This document shows, one piece after another, positions 25,849-35,758 of a DNA stretch of 64,000 bases; position 1 is the stretch's first letter; each line of letters starts with the position of its first letter. The position numbers were made by a program, and so were the translations under genes. Source of the stretch: CBDBBY01 sp965205055 (GTDB lineage Bacteria > Pseudomonadota > Alphaproteobacteria > Rhodobacterales > Rhodobacteraceae); contig OZ242030.1 of assembly GCA_965205055.1 (NCBI GenBank), positions 2,728,001 to 2,792,000 of the forward strand, given 5' to 3'. The notes under the pieces were generated by a model. The model had not been told where the DNA came from, searched no databases, and saw nothing but the letters and a program-made list of their open reading frames with translations.

Positions 25849-27704
25849 GTGTCTGGCAGAAAACTCCAACGCATTGAATTTTCGTCTTTAAATCGGATTT
25901 TCGCTTGCGAAGATGTCCGGGATTCGGTAGGATTCCCCGGATTCGCCGCAGTTTCGGCGTCTGTTTCAGAATCTTCGGAGGATTTCGGCATGCGGAAAGT
26001 CATCACGGAGCCGTCCTTTCTGGGATCGATCGACATCGGGGCGATCGAGCTGGACGCGAAGTCGCGGGACGACATCCCGGCGCTCCTGATCGGGCTTCAG
26101 GCGATCTATCTGGACGAGGCGACGCGGAGGGAGCTGTTCCGGCTTCTTGAGGCGCACATCCTTCCGGGCCGGCGCCGGAACACGGGCCGCCCGGGGATGG
26201 ACCTGTGGCGGATTCTGGTGATGGGGGTTCTGAAGCAGGGCCTCCGGTGCGACTTCGACCGCCTCCGGGAGATCGTGAACCGGCATGCGGACGTCCAGGC
26301 GTTCCTGGGCCACGACGTCTGGTTCGACCCCTGCCGCTACGAGCTTCAGAACATCCGGGACAATGTGGCTCTTCTGACGCCGGAGCTTCTCGGCAAGGTG
26401 AGCGACCTGGTTGTCGGGACGGGCCACAAGGTCGCGGGAAAAAAGCTTGGCGCAGCGTTGGTCGGGCGCTGTGACTCGTTCGTGGTGGAGACGGACGTCC
26501 ACTATCCGACCGACGTCAACCTGCTTCGGGATTCGGCCCTCCGCCTGGTCCGGGAGGCGTCGCGGTCCTGCGGGGCGTTCGGCGTTCCCGGATGGCGCCA
26601 GCGGCGGCATTGGGAGCGCACGGTCGGCGAGCTGTTCAACGCCGTGAGGACGGCGTCGCTGCAGCGCTCCCGGCCGGACGCGGTCCGGGCCTATCTGAAG
26701 GCGTGCTTGAAACTGGCCGGCAAGGCCGAGGGCTCGCTGGAGGCGCTGAAGGGCGCGGGATGCCCCGAACCGGTTCTGGACGGGATCGCCCGGCTCGCCG
26801 CCCATGCGCGCCGCTTCGCGGGCCAGATCAAGCGCCGCGTTCTCCGAAAGGAGAAGATTCCGCACGGGGAGAAGGTGTTCTCGATCTTCGAGGAGCACAC
26901 CCGCTGGATCTCCAAGGGCAAGGCCGGCAAGACGGTCGAGCTCGGCGTTCCGGTCTGCGTCGTCGAGGACGGGAACGGGTTCGTGCTCGGCCATGAGATC
27001 ATGTGGGCGGGCGGCGACGCCGACGTCGCGGTTCCGCTGATCAGGCGCTGCCGGGAGTCGTTCCCCGACCTGCGGGGGTGCAGCTTCGACCGGGGCTTCC
27101 ACAGCCCGTCGAACCGCGAAGAGCTGGACAAGCTGCTGGAACTGAACGCCTTGCCGAAGAAGGGCAAATTGTCGGCCGCCGAGCGCGAGCGCGAGGCGGA
27201 TCCGGCCTTCGCGGCGGCCCGGCGCAAGCATTCGGGAGTGGAGTCGGCGATCAACAGCCTGGAGCACCGGGGGCTGGACCGGGTCCGTCTGCGCGGCCCG
27301 GACGGGTTCGAGCGGGCGGTCGGCCTCTCCGTCCTCGCCCAGAACCTCCACCGGATCGGGCAGATCCTGCGCGAACGCGAGCGCGAGCGGATGCGGCTGG
27401 AACGCACGAGAATGCAGGAGGAGCGCAAACGGCTGGAGCGGGAGCGCAAGAGAATGCGGCAGGACCGCGAACCGCCGCAACAGTGCCGACGACTCCGCGC
27501 CGCCTGAGCGGCGCTTTCCCGGAAACCGGCCGGCCGGAAGGCGGCCGACGGCGGAGCCTGCGCCGAAACCCCGGAAAACCGAGGCGGACGCGGAAATGTC
27601 GGCCCTCGGAGCCGAACCGGCGTCGTTCCCCCTCGAACATGCGCGTCGGAAGACACCCGGCAAGCCGTCCGTCAGTGAAAACCGGTGCCTTTTCTGCTAG
27701 ACAC
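25849..27704 (+). mobile_element. Complete ISNCY-type insertion sequence, about 1.86 kb
   Basis: Terminal inverted repeats of 15 bp with one mismatch: GTGTCTGGCAGAAAA at 25849-25863, and the reverse complement of GTGTCTAGCAGAAAA at 27690-27704. Both are flanked by a 6-bp target duplication TAATTG (25843-25848 and 27705-27710). One intact transposase gene lies inside. The element interrupts no recognisable gene; it sits between the UPF0175/PIN remnant and leuB. Exact flanks and an open frame suggest a fairly recent insertion. Confidence 0.88.
25990..27507 (+). CDS. ISNCY-family DDE transposase
   Basis: 505 residues. Family blocks are FVVETDVHYPTDVNLLRDS near 165-182 (first Asp), VFSIFEEHTRWISKGKAGK near 297-313, CSFDRGFHSPSN near 364-375 (second Asp near 367) and ARRKHSGVESAINSLEHRGLDRVR near 410-433 (catalytic Glu near 418). 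The C-terminus is a strikingly charged, Arg/Glu-rich coiled tail (RERERERMRLERTRMQEERK). I chose ATG 25990 because GGAGGA lies eight bases upstream and the protein aligns with relatives from there; the frame is open further upstream. A 565-codon antisense frame is a GC shadow. Confidence 0.85.
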   Translation: MRKVITEPSFLGSIDIGAIELDAKSRDDIPALLIGLQAIYLDEATRRELFRLLEAHILPGRRRNTGRPGMDLWRILVMGVLKQGLRCDFDRLREIVNRHADVQAFLGHDVWFDPCRYELQNIRDNVALLTPELLGKVSDLVVGTGHKVAGKKLGAALVGRCDSFVVETDVHYPTDVNLLRDSALRLVREASRSCGAFGVPGWRQRRHWERTVGELFNAVRTASLQRSRPDAVRAYLKACLKLAGKAEGSLEALKGAGCPEPVLDGIARLAAHARRFAGQIKRRVLRKEKIPHGEKVFSIFEEHTRWISKGKAGKTVELGVPVCVVEDGNGFVLGHEIMWAGGDADVAVPLIRRCRESFPDLRGCSFDRGFHSPSNREELDKLLELNALPKKGKLSAAEREREADPAFAAARRKHSGVESAINSLEHRGLDRVRLRGPDGFERAVGLSVLAQNLHRIGQILRERERERMRLERTRMQEERKRLERERKRMRQDREPPQQCRRLRAA

Positions 27705-27982
27705 TAATTGATCGGAGTTTGCTCTAGTTTTGAGTTTGGGACATGCCCCAACAGACGCTTCGCATCCATGTCTGTCAAGCGGATGAACGGGTTCAGCATT
27801 TTCTTCGACTGTTCGGGGTCCGATTCTCCTGCGTCCGACGCCGGGTTATTGGGGTTGGACGGATTGTATTCCAGCGTTCTGGTTTTTGGTCTCTTGTCGC
27901 GTTGGGCTGTTTGGCGCTCTCCGGCGCTGGGGGTTGCTTGCGATCAGCCGCTCAAGCCCATTCGTCGACCGCCTCCTGTGCT

Positions 27983-29095
27983 TCAGATCGTACCGGCATC
28001 CAGCTCGCTGATGATGGCGTCGCCCATCATTCCTGTAGTGGCAGGAGTCGCGTCCTCGACCTGCAGCAAATCAGGTGTCCTTATTCCTTTTGCCAGAACG
28101 GCCTCCACAGCGTTTTCCAAGCGAGTCGCGTAATCGGGCAAATCGAAAGAGTACCGAAGCGCCATCGCGAATGAGAGAATGCAAGCGCACGGGTTCGCTT
28201 TTTCTTGCCCGGCAATGTCCGGAGCCGATCCATGCACAGGCTCGTAAAGCGCCTTCGGAAGCCCGTTTTCCGCAGGCGCGCCCAACGACGCCGACGGCAG
28301 CATGCCGAGCGATCCCGTCAGCATCGCCGCAACATCCGAAAGCATGTCGCCGAACAGATTGTCGGTCACGATCACATCGAACTGCTTCGGCCAGCGCACC
28401 ATCTGCATCGCGCCGGCGTCGGCGTACATGTGCGATAATTCCACATCTTCGTACTCATTGTCGCGAACCCACTGAACTTCTTCCCGCCAAAGCACGCCGG
28501 ATTCCATGACGTTCGCTTTCTCCATGGAGCAAACCTTCTTGCTCCGGCGCCTCGCGAGCTCGAATGCGGACCTTGCAACCCTGCGGATTTCGCTGGTCGT
28601 GTACCGCTGAGTATTGACGCCGATCCGGCCGCCTTCGTTGTCCGGCGTAATTCCGCGCGGTTCGCCGAAATAGACTCCGGAAGTGAGCTCGCGGACGATC
28701 ATGATGTCCAAGCCCGAAACGACATCCTTCTTGAGCGACGAAAATTCCGCAAGAGCGTCGAAACAGATTGCCGGCCGCAGATTCGAATACAAATCAAGTT
28801 CTTTCCGCAGCCGAAGCAGCCCGCGCTCAGGTTTCACGCTGAAATCCAAATTGTCGTATTTCGGCGCGCCGGCTGCGCCCAGCAGAATGGCGTCCGACGC
28901 TTTGGCCTTTTCCAAAGTCGCATCGTGAAGAGGCGTGCCGTGCGCGTCATATGCGGCTCCGCCGACCAGATCCTCTGAAATTTCGAATTCCGTGCCATGC
29001 GTAGCGTTGAACCATTCAATGACACGAACAACTTCAATCATGACTTCCGGACCGATCCCGTCGCCCGCAAGTATCAACAATGATTTTTTCGCCAT
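27983..29095 (-). CDS. leuB: 3-isopropylmalate dehydrogenase LeuB
   Basis: 370-residue NAD-dependent oxidative decarboxylase of leucine biosynthesis, converting 3-isopropylmalate to 2-oxoisocaproate. Evidence: LLILAGDGIGPEVMIEVVRV at the N-terminus, the substrate-binding LRLRKELDLYSNLRPA with the LeuB-specific spacing, VRELTSGVYFGEPRG, the NAD and metal region VTDNLFGDMLSDVAAMLTGSLGMLPSAS, and YEPVHGSAPDIAGQ. Length is normal. The gene is alone on the minus strand. Its pathway partners leuC and leuD lie 25 kb away on the other strand, although the three are often clustered in related genomes. Confidence 0.97.
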   Translation of the reverse strand: MAKKSLLILAGDGIGPEVMIEVVRVIEWFNATHGTEFEISEDLVGGAAYDAHGTPLHDATLEKAKASDAILLGAAGAPKYDNLDFSVKPERGLLRLRKELDLYSNLRPAICFDALAEFSSLKKDVVSGLDIMIVRELTSGVYFGEPRGITPDNEGGRIGVNTQRYTTSEIRRVARSAFELARRRSKKVCSMEKANVMESGVLWREEVQWVRDNEYEDVELSHMYADAGAMQMVRWPKQFDVIVTDNLFGDMLSDVAAMLTGSLGMLPSASLGAPAENGLPKALYEPVHGSAPDIAGQEKANPCACILSFAMALRYSFDLPDYATRLENAVEAVLAKGIRTPDLLQVEDATPATTGMMGDAIISELDAGTI

Positions 29096-29283
29096 TTCGT
29101 TCTCCGATCAGCAGCGGCAAGTTCGCCAGCCTAATAGGACCAAGCGCGGGATCCATCAACTCGATGGCTGCAGATCTGCATTCAGCCGGTGTTCCGTTCG
29201 GCGAGCGTTTCGCGGGCTTCGTCGCCGCGGCGTCGCCGCGCGGCTCCGTATTCGCAAAAGCGCAAAAGTTTGCAACCCTGCCG

Positions 29284-30030
29284 CTAAGGACCCCTGCGAG
29301 GATCCCCCAGCTCCCTGCGGAACCGTCTGGGCATGGAAGCCGCTTGCAGCCAAGCGACCAAGGTGTAGATCGAATAGACCGGCAGCCCGGTCAATCGCCG
29401 GATGTCGTCCGCATACGGAACCATGTTGGTGCACTCCAGCAAGACGGCCCCGAGGTTTTCGTTGTCGGCAACCAGCTCCAACGCGGCGTCGCGCATGTCT
29501 TCCCGGCAAAGATCGAAATCCACCTCCAAGCAATCGCCGAGCAGCTTTTCCGTGAATTCGCGTCCGCCGTCGGTGCCCGCGACCGGAGTGTCCAATGGAA
29601 CGCCGGCGGCCAGCAAATGGTCGTCGGTCAGAGTGCTCTTGGAGATCGTCAATATCCCGACCTGCTTGCCGGGCGGCAGGATTGACTTGATCATGGGCGC
29701 CTGCATCAAGGCGGACGTGGCCACCGGCACGCCTGCCGCTTGCTTGATTTCTTTCTGGAAGAGCGACAGGAAGCCGCAATTGGTCGTGATGCAGTCCGCC
29801 CCATGCTCTACGAGGTCGACTGCCGCATCGATGAATTTTTCGAGCAGGCCTTCCGCATTCTCCCTGACCACTTTTCCCGGAGTTGCGCCGCGCACGACCC
29901 GGTACTGGACAGGGAACGGCCAAGTTCCGGCATTGCCCATGTCGCCTTCGATGCGCGGAAAACGAGCCTCCAGCATCAGAATTCCGACGCATGCTCCGTA
30001 GACGGATTTCCCTCCGTATTCCAAGGTCAT
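29284..30030 (-). CDS. Aspartate/glutamate racemase-family protein
   Basis: 248-residue member of the Asp/Glu/hydantoin racemase superfamily, cofactor-independent racemases using two cysteines. Both are visible: CITTNCGFLSLFQKE near residue 80 and AVLLECTNMVPYADD near 195. KQVGILTISKSTL supplies the strand between the pseudo-symmetric halves. Substrate could be Asp, Glu or another amino acid. Start chosen at ATG 30030 because the longer frame upstream is unlike the family. It faces divergently from the D-amino-acid dehydrogenase operon, consistent with use of racemic amino acids, and is distinct from the tandem racemases of the hydantoinase operon. Confidence 0.78.
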   Translation of the reverse strand: MTLEYGGKSVYGACVGILMLEARFPRIEGDMGNAGTWPFPVQYRVVRGATPGKVVRENAEGLLEKFIDAAVDLVEHGADCITTNCGFLSLFQKEIKQAAGVPVATSALMQAPMIKSILPPGKQVGILTISKSTLTDDHLLAAGVPLDTPVAGTDGGREFTEKLLGDCLEVDFDLCREDMRDAALELVADNENLGAVLLECTNMVPYADDIRRLTGLPVYSIYTLVAWLQAASMPRRFRRELGDPRRGP

Positions 30031-30280
30031 CAAGGTTTCCCGCGGCAAAGCGTCCGTCCGCCGCAAAAGCGGCTGCAGAACGATCCTTTCCGTCCCGCGA
30101 GCGGCGGTGTCAAGCGCGCAATGCTTTAGTCCGCCATGCAAAAATCGGCGGCGACACAAAAATCAATGGCATAGCGCGCAATGAATCCTTAAAAAGGCCA
30201 ATCTGGATTCCGCAAAATATGAAGCGGCGATCTCAAGGAAGAATTTCGTCAATCAACCCAGTCGAATGGAAAGAGGCCCG

Positions 30281-31531
30281 ATGTCGGAAACAAGACGCCA
30301 ATTCACAGTGGTCGGAGCAGGCATGGTCGGCGTTTGTTGCGGCCTCTACTTGCAGAACCAAGGGTTCAGCGTCGAGATCGTCGACAAAGGCCAGCCCGGA
30401 GAAGGTGCTTCGTCCGGAAATCTCGGAAATTTCGGGATCGCGTCCTGCCCTCCATTCGCGACGCCCGGAATAGTGAAGCAAGTTCCCGGAATGCTCTCCA
30501 AATCCGATTCGCCGCTCAGAATTCGCTGGAGATATCTGCCTTCGCTGCTGCCTTGGTTCGTTGCGATGGCGCGCGCCTCCAAGGCTGAGCGGGTCGAGGA
30601 AATCGCAAGCGCCAGGCAGAGCTTGCTCGACAAAGTCCATGATGCGCTCGATCCGCTCATCGCTGAAGCCGGAGCGGCCGAATTGATCGGGAGCACCGGC
30701 CTTTTGTTCACGTTCGAGAGCGAACAAGCCTATCAAAGCTCTCATTATGCCTTCGACCTCCGGGCGAGAAACGGCGTCAAGCAGGAGCTGCTCGACGGAC
30801 ACGAGGCCCGCCAGCTCGAGCCGTCGCTGACAAAAGATGTCGTGCGCGCGTGGTTCATTCCGGATCTTTCGCACACGGCGGATCCTGAAGCGCTCGTCAA
30901 ATCCTTGGCTGAGCTTTTTCGGCGGAAGGGCGGAAGCTTCCTGCGGCGGAAGGCGACGGGATTCGAGGCCGGAAGCGCCGGCGTCGAACGAATCCTGACC
31001 GACCAGGATCCGCTCGATGTGCACAACGTCGTCATCGCAGCCGGAGCCTTTTCGAGAACGCTCGCAAAATCGCTCGGAACAAGTCTGCCGCTCGCGGCCG
31101 AGCGCGGATACCATACGGTGTTCCATGACGCGCCGATGAAAATGCGCGTTCCGGTGATTTCAATCGATCGGAAATTGGCGGTCACGCCGATGCGCCGGGG
31201 CGTCCGCGCCGGCGGATTCGCCGAGTTCGCGGCGCCCGACGCGCCTCCGGACATGCGGCTGGCAAAGTTGGCGCGCAAGAATGCGGAAGAACTGTTTCCG
31301 GAACTGCGGGCGGATGCCCACTCGGAATGGATGGGCGCGCGTCCGTCCTTCCCGGACTCGATTCCGGTGATCGGCCGTTCGCCCAAGCACAGGAACGCAT
31401 GGTTCGCTTTCGGCCACGATCACCTCGGGCTGACCATGGGAGCCATAACCGGGAGGATGATCTCGGAAATGGCCGCGGGCAAAACGCCGAGCGTCGATCC
31501 CGAGCCCTTCAAGCCTGAGCGGTTCACTTAA
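30281..31531 (+). CDS. FAD-dependent D-amino-acid dehydrogenase (DadA-like)
   Basis: 416-residue DAO/DadA-family flavoenzyme that oxidises D-amino acids to 2-oxo acids. The FAD loop is TVVGAGMVGVCCGLYLQNQG at the N-terminus, followed by EIVDKGQPGEGASSGNLGNFG, a typical DadA stretch. The C-terminal flavin contact reads FGHDHLGLTMGAITGRMISE. GARPSFPDSIPVIGRSP is also characteristic. ATG 30281 follows an AGAGG; an ATG five codons earlier is in frame. It leads a three-gene plus-strand operon with an amino-acid permease (20-bp gap) and its ATPase, so imported amino acids are the likely substrates. Confidence 0.87.
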   Translation: MSETRRQFTVVGAGMVGVCCGLYLQNQGFSVEIVDKGQPGEGASSGNLGNFGIASCPPFATPGIVKQVPGMLSKSDSPLRIRWRYLPSLLPWFVAMARASKAERVEEIASARQSLLDKVHDALDPLIAEAGAAELIGSTGLLFTFESEQAYQSSHYAFDLRARNGVKQELLDGHEARQLEPSLTKDVVRAWFIPDLSHTADPEALVKSLAELFRRKGGSFLRRKATGFEAGSAGVERILTDQDPLDVHNVVIAAGAFSRTLAKSLGTSLPLAAERGYHTVFHDAPMKMRVPVISIDRKLAVTPMRRGVRAGGFAEFAAPDAPPDMRLAKLARKNAEELFPELRADAHSEWMGARPSFPDSIPVIGRSPKHRNAWFAFGHDHLGLTMGAITGRMISEMAAGKTPSVDPEPFKPERFT

Positions 31532-31551
31532 TTTCAAAAGGGGGAAACAAC

Positions 31552-32200
31552 ATGTATGAATGGGATTTCTGGTTTGTAATCGAAGGCTATGACGGATGGT
31601 GGCTCAAAGGACTGCTGACCACCATCGCCTACGCCGTCGGGACGGTGGTGGGCGGCCTGTTCCTCGGAATAATTTGCGGAACGCTGCTGCTGCTGAACAG
31701 GGTCTGGCTGACGGTTCCGATTCATATTTACGTCGAGATTTTCCGCTGCACTCCGGTGCTGGTGCAGATCGTTTGGTTCTACTTCGCTCTGCCCATCGTG
31801 ATCGACGTGAACCTGCCCGCCTGGCTCGCAGCCGGGATCGGACTCACGCTCTACATGGGATGTTTCGCGACCGAAATATTCAGGGGCGGAATCATTTCGA
31901 TAGACAAAGGCCAATGGCAGGCCGCGCGAGCGATCGGAATGACCTATTTCCAATTGATGCGGCACATCATTCTGCCGCAGGCAGTTCGAAGGATGGTGCC
32001 TCCTTTCGTCAACCAGTCGGTCATTCAGTTCAAGAACACCGCGCTGCTCTACGTGGTCGCGGTTCCCGACCTGATGTACACCGGCTATCTGGTGGTTGCA
32101 GAAACCTACCGCCCGCTGGAAGTCTACTCGGGCGTCGCAGTCGCCTATTTCATAATGCTTTATCCGCTGACGCAGTGGGGCAAGAAACTGGAGGCGCGCC

Positions 32201-32211
<11 letters not shown>
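31552..32211 (+). CDS. Polar amino-acid ABC transporter permease (HisM/GlnP type)
   Basis: 219-residue inner-membrane permease with about five helices. The EAA-type loop QWQAARAIGMTYFQLMRHII and LPQAVRRMVPPFVNQ is clear near residues 122-157, and EIFRCTPVLVQIVWFYFALP is the conserved N-terminal block. AAGGGGG precedes the ATG. Its last 11 bases overlap the ATPase gene. Only one permease is present, so it probably works as a homodimer. No binding protein is in the operon; the amino-acid binding protein at 58.3 kb is a candidate partner. Confidence 0.92.
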
Positions 32212-32986
<775 letters not shown>

Positions 32987-32992
32987 ACCGAT

Positions 32993-33036
32993 GCTCGGAC
33001 CCTATCGTCGCCCGCGACGAAGCATGGGGTCCGAGC
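32993..33036. terminator. Bidirectional two-tier hairpin between convergent operons
   Basis: Outer arms GCTCGGACCC (32993-33002) and GGGTCCGAGC (33027-33036) are perfect 10-bp complements. Nested inside, TCGTCGC and GCGACGA (33005-33011, 33014-33020) form a 7-bp stem. It lies in the 78-bp gap between the stop of the plus-strand ATPase gene and the stop of the minus-strand hydantoinase B gene. There is no U tract, but the position suits a shared terminator. Confidence 0.6.
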
Positions 33037-33064
33037 CAACTTCGCAAAGACGAGTCCGAATGCG

Positions 33065-34657
33065 TCAGTCCGGTCGGCCCCAGCCTCCGCCGCCCGCTGT
33101 TTCGATGACAATGCGGTCGCCGGCTTCGACATGCACGTCGCTCGCGAAGGAATAAGATTTTTCCGAGCTGTCCCGGCGAACAACCTTCAATCCGTTCGTC
33201 CCTCCGTCCGCGCCTCCGTTGAGTCCCCAGACCGGCAATCGCGCGCGGCTGTATCCCGCCGAAAGCACCGCGTCGCCTCTCGCCCGGTAGCTGAGGGCCA
33301 ACCCTCGCCCGCCGGAATTCCTGCCGATGCCGCCCTCGCGCTTGCTGATGCGCTTGTATTCGACATCAAGCCCGTAACGGGCTTCGCAGATCTCCACCGG
33401 GCAATTGTATGTATCGCCGTGACTCGCGGAGAACATCGCATCAAGTCCGGCGCGTCGCGATGACGCTCCCCACCCGCCCATTTGAGGCTCGACCATCGTG
33501 AAGCGCCGGCCCGTGTCAGGGTGCGAACCCGCAAGCACCGTGCCGCAAATGGACGCGAAATGCCCTGCCGGCAAAACCTCCGGATGAGCATTCGCGATGC
33601 ACCTCCACAACATGTCGTAAAGCCGGATCCGCGTTTCGAAATAGAAACCGTGCGGCGCCGTGCCTGTCGCATGGAACACGGTGCCCGGCTCGGTGAGCAC
33701 GCGCAGCGGCTCGAACGATCCCGAGTTGGCGAAGAGGGACGGATCCGACAAAGCCTTGAAAATCATCTGCGCCGAAATCACGGCGCCGTCCCTGCTGGTG
33801 TTGTAAGGAGCCGCCCGCTGCTCCGGATTGTCCCTCAGATCGACGGTGAACGTCGTGTCCGAAACCCGAACCTGGGCCCGCCAGACCGCGCCGTCGTCCT
33901 GCTCCTCTTCGATCGCGAATTCACCCCGTTCGAGTCGGGACAGGCCGGCGAGCGCCCGCTTCCGGCCTTCCGCGAACGAAGCATCCAGCGCGTCTTCATA
34001 GGCTTCGATTCCGTAGGCTTCGACCAAGCCTCCAATGCGCTCGGCGGCGCGCCGGGATGCAGCGACCTGCGCCCACAGATCGCCGCGCGAAAACTCCGGC
34101 AGCCGGGAATTCGCCTCGATGATTTGACAGACCGGCGATACCAGCGTCCCGGCGTCAAACAATCGCACTGCGGGAAGCCTCAAGCCTTCCTGATGGATTT
34201 CGGTCGCGTTCGAAGCCATCGATCCCGGCGTCCTGCCGCCGACATCGTTCCAATGGGCAATGGACGCCGCCCAAGCCACGCATCGGCCGGCGGCAAAAAC
34301 GGGCATCGCGACAACAACGTCGTTGAGATGAGTCACGCCGCCGAAGTACGGATCGTTGGTGATGAATAGATCGCCGTCCCGCACCGTGTTTTCGGGATGC
34401 AGCTCCAGGATTCGCTTGACCGCTTTGTCGAGCACCCCGACGAAGGTCGGGATGCCCGCGCCCGAACTCACCAGCCGACCGTTCTTGTCGGTGATCCCGG
34501 TCCCGACGTCGAGCACTTCGTAAATTATGGGACTCATCGCCGTCCGCCTGAGGACGGCGAACATTTCATCGGCCGATGCGATCAGCCCGGAATGGATCAC
34601 CGACAGGGTGAACAGGCGATCCTTGCCATGGCGGGCTCGGTCAGGCGGCTGCGACAT
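33065..34657 (-). CDS. Hydantoinase B / oxoprolinase-family subunit (copy 1)
   Basis: 530-residue HyuB-type subunit. HyuA/HyuB complexes hydrolyse hydantoins, N-methylhydantoin or 5-oxoproline with ATP. Characteristic blocks are SPIIYEVLDVGTGITDKNG, GAGIPTFVGVLDKAVKRI, DLFITNDPYFGGVTHLNDVV, FTVDLRDNPEQRAAPYNTSR, EPQMGGWGASSRRAGLDAMF and the C-terminal GGGGWGRPD. It is the last gene of the six-gene minus-strand operon and overlaps the M24 peptidase gene by 17 bp. No HyuA gene adjoins it; it must share the single HyuA with copy 2 or act on its own. It is clearly diverged from copy 2, so it is not a recent duplicate. Confidence 0.9.
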   Translation of the reverse strand: MSQPPDRARHGKDRLFTLSVIHSGLIASADEMFAVLRRTAMSPIIYEVLDVGTGITDKNGRLVSSGAGIPTFVGVLDKAVKRILELHPENTVRDGDLFITNDPYFGGVTHLNDVVVAMPVFAAGRCVAWAASIAHWNDVGGRTPGSMASNATEIHQEGLRLPAVRLFDAGTLVSPVCQIIEANSRLPEFSRGDLWAQVAASRRAAERIGGLVEAYGIEAYEDALDASFAEGRKRALAGLSRLERGEFAIEEEQDDGAVWRAQVRVSDTTFTVDLRDNPEQRAAPYNTSRDGAVISAQMIFKALSDPSLFANSGSFEPLRVLTEPGTVFHATGTAPHGFYFETRIRLYDMLWRCIANAHPEVLPAGHFASICGTVLAGSHPDTGRRFTMVEPQMGGWGASSRRAGLDAMFSASHGDTYNCPVEICEARYGLDVEYKRISKREGGIGRNSGGRGLALSYRARGDAVLSAGYSRARLPVWGLNGGADGGTNGLKVVRRDSSEKSYSFASDVHVEAGDRIVIETAGGGGWGRPD

Positions 34658-35741
34658 GTACGGTCCGCGGAAGCGACGACAGGATTTCCGGGCCGTCCTC
34701 TCGAAGAATTACGATCTCTTCGAGCCTCACGCCGAATTTTCCGGGCACGTAGATGCCCGGCTCCACCGAAAAAACCATTCCCGTGCGCAAGATTTCGTCG
34801 GAGCCTGCCGTCAAGTAAGGCGGTTCATGGACTTCGACGCCGAGTCCGTGCCCCGTGCGGTGCACGAAGAACTCGCCGTATCCGGCGTCCTCGATAACGC
34901 TCCGGGTCGCGGCGTCCACGTCTGCGGCGATTGTCCCGTCCCTGACGGCGGCCCGCCCCGCTTCCGACGCCTTCTCGACAATCTCGTGCACCTCGTCGTA
35001 CCCCTCCGGCGGCTCTCCGACAACCGCCATGCGGGTGATGTCGCTCCAGTAGCCGTCCTTGGTGCCGCCAAGGTCGATGACCACCGGATCTCCGTGCTGC
35101 AGCGCGCGCTTGCCGGTATGGTGGTGGGGGTAGGCGCTGTTCGGGCCGGAGCCGACTATGCAGAATTCCGGACGAGCCCCCTCCGATCGGAAGGCGGCGC
35201 TGACGACCTCCGCCACTTCCAATTCCTTCACTCCCGGCTTGAGCGCGGAGAAAGCCGCTTTCATCGCCTTGTCCGCAATCGACGCGTTCTCCTTCAAGCT
35301 GCTGCATTCGGCGGCGTCCTTCGACAGCCTGAGCACGCCGAACGTCGACGCCGAAAACTGCCGGGCCGCTCCCGGAAGCCTGTCCAAAAGCGGGAGCGCA
35401 AAGTCCGCCCGCATCGGATCGTCCAGCACGACCGAATTCGCATCCCCGTCCGCCGCCGCCCCCAATGCCTTGTCGAGCGCCTGCAGGGGGCCGTCCGCGT
35501 CGGCCCAGACTTCGAAACCGATGTCCGTCTGCGCTCGCACGTCTTCGGCGTTCAGCGCGGGCATGACGAACACTTCTTTCGTTCGACCCACGAGCAACAG
35601 GCAGAGACGTTCGTCCGCATGCGGGTTGAAACCCAGCAGCCACTGCATGTTGGCTCCCGGCGCGAGGACCGCGAGATCTGCGCCGACCGATTCCATTCGC
35701 TCCCTGAGCGCCGCGAGTCGGTTGCCCGTCCTGGTTTCCAT
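34641..35741 (-). CDS. M24-family metallopeptidase (Xaa-Pro aminopeptidase/creatinase-like)
   Basis: 366-residue pita-bread-fold hydrolase with a creatinase-like N-domain. The five metal ligands are present: D near 223 (PVVIDLGG), D near 234 (YWSDITR), H near 298 (HRTGHGLG), E near 327 (FSVEPGIY) and E near 341 (GVRLEE). Members cleave N-terminal residues before proline, or act on creatine and related C-N bonds. In this operon it may finish the opened product of the hydantoinase or a dipeptide. ATG 35741 has AAAGGA upstream; an in-frame start seven codons earlier lacks support. It lies 17 bp after the first racemase gene. Confidence 0.88.
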   Translation of the reverse strand: METRTGNRLAALRERMESVGADLAVLAPGANMQWLLGFNPHADERLCLLLVGRTKEVFVMPALNAEDVRAQTDIGFEVWADADGPLQALDKALGAAADGDANSVVLDDPMRADFALPLLDRLPGAARQFSASTFGVLRLSKDAAECSSLKENASIADKAMKAAFSALKPGVKELEVAEVVSAAFRSEGARPEFCIVGSGPNSAYPHHHTGKRALQHGDPVVIDLGGTKDGYWSDITRMAVVGEPPEGYDEVHEIVEKASEAGRAAVRDGTIAADVDAATRSVIEDAGYGEFFVHRTGHGLGVEVHEPPYLTAGSDEILRTGMVFSVEPGIYVPGKFGVRLEEIVILREDGPEILSSLPRTVHVAAA

Positions 35742-35758
35742 TGCTGAATGTCCTTTCT

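Noticed and set aside
25966..27663. 565-codon antisense frame across the ISNCY transposase
   Set aside because: No domain, shadow composition; the sense strand has all DDE blocks and a good ribosome binding site.
22940..27710. Integrative element inserted at tRNA-Pro
   Set aside because: The patch lies on the 5' side of the tRNA; no integrase gene or repeat of the tRNA 3' end was found, so ordinary site-specific integration is not supported.
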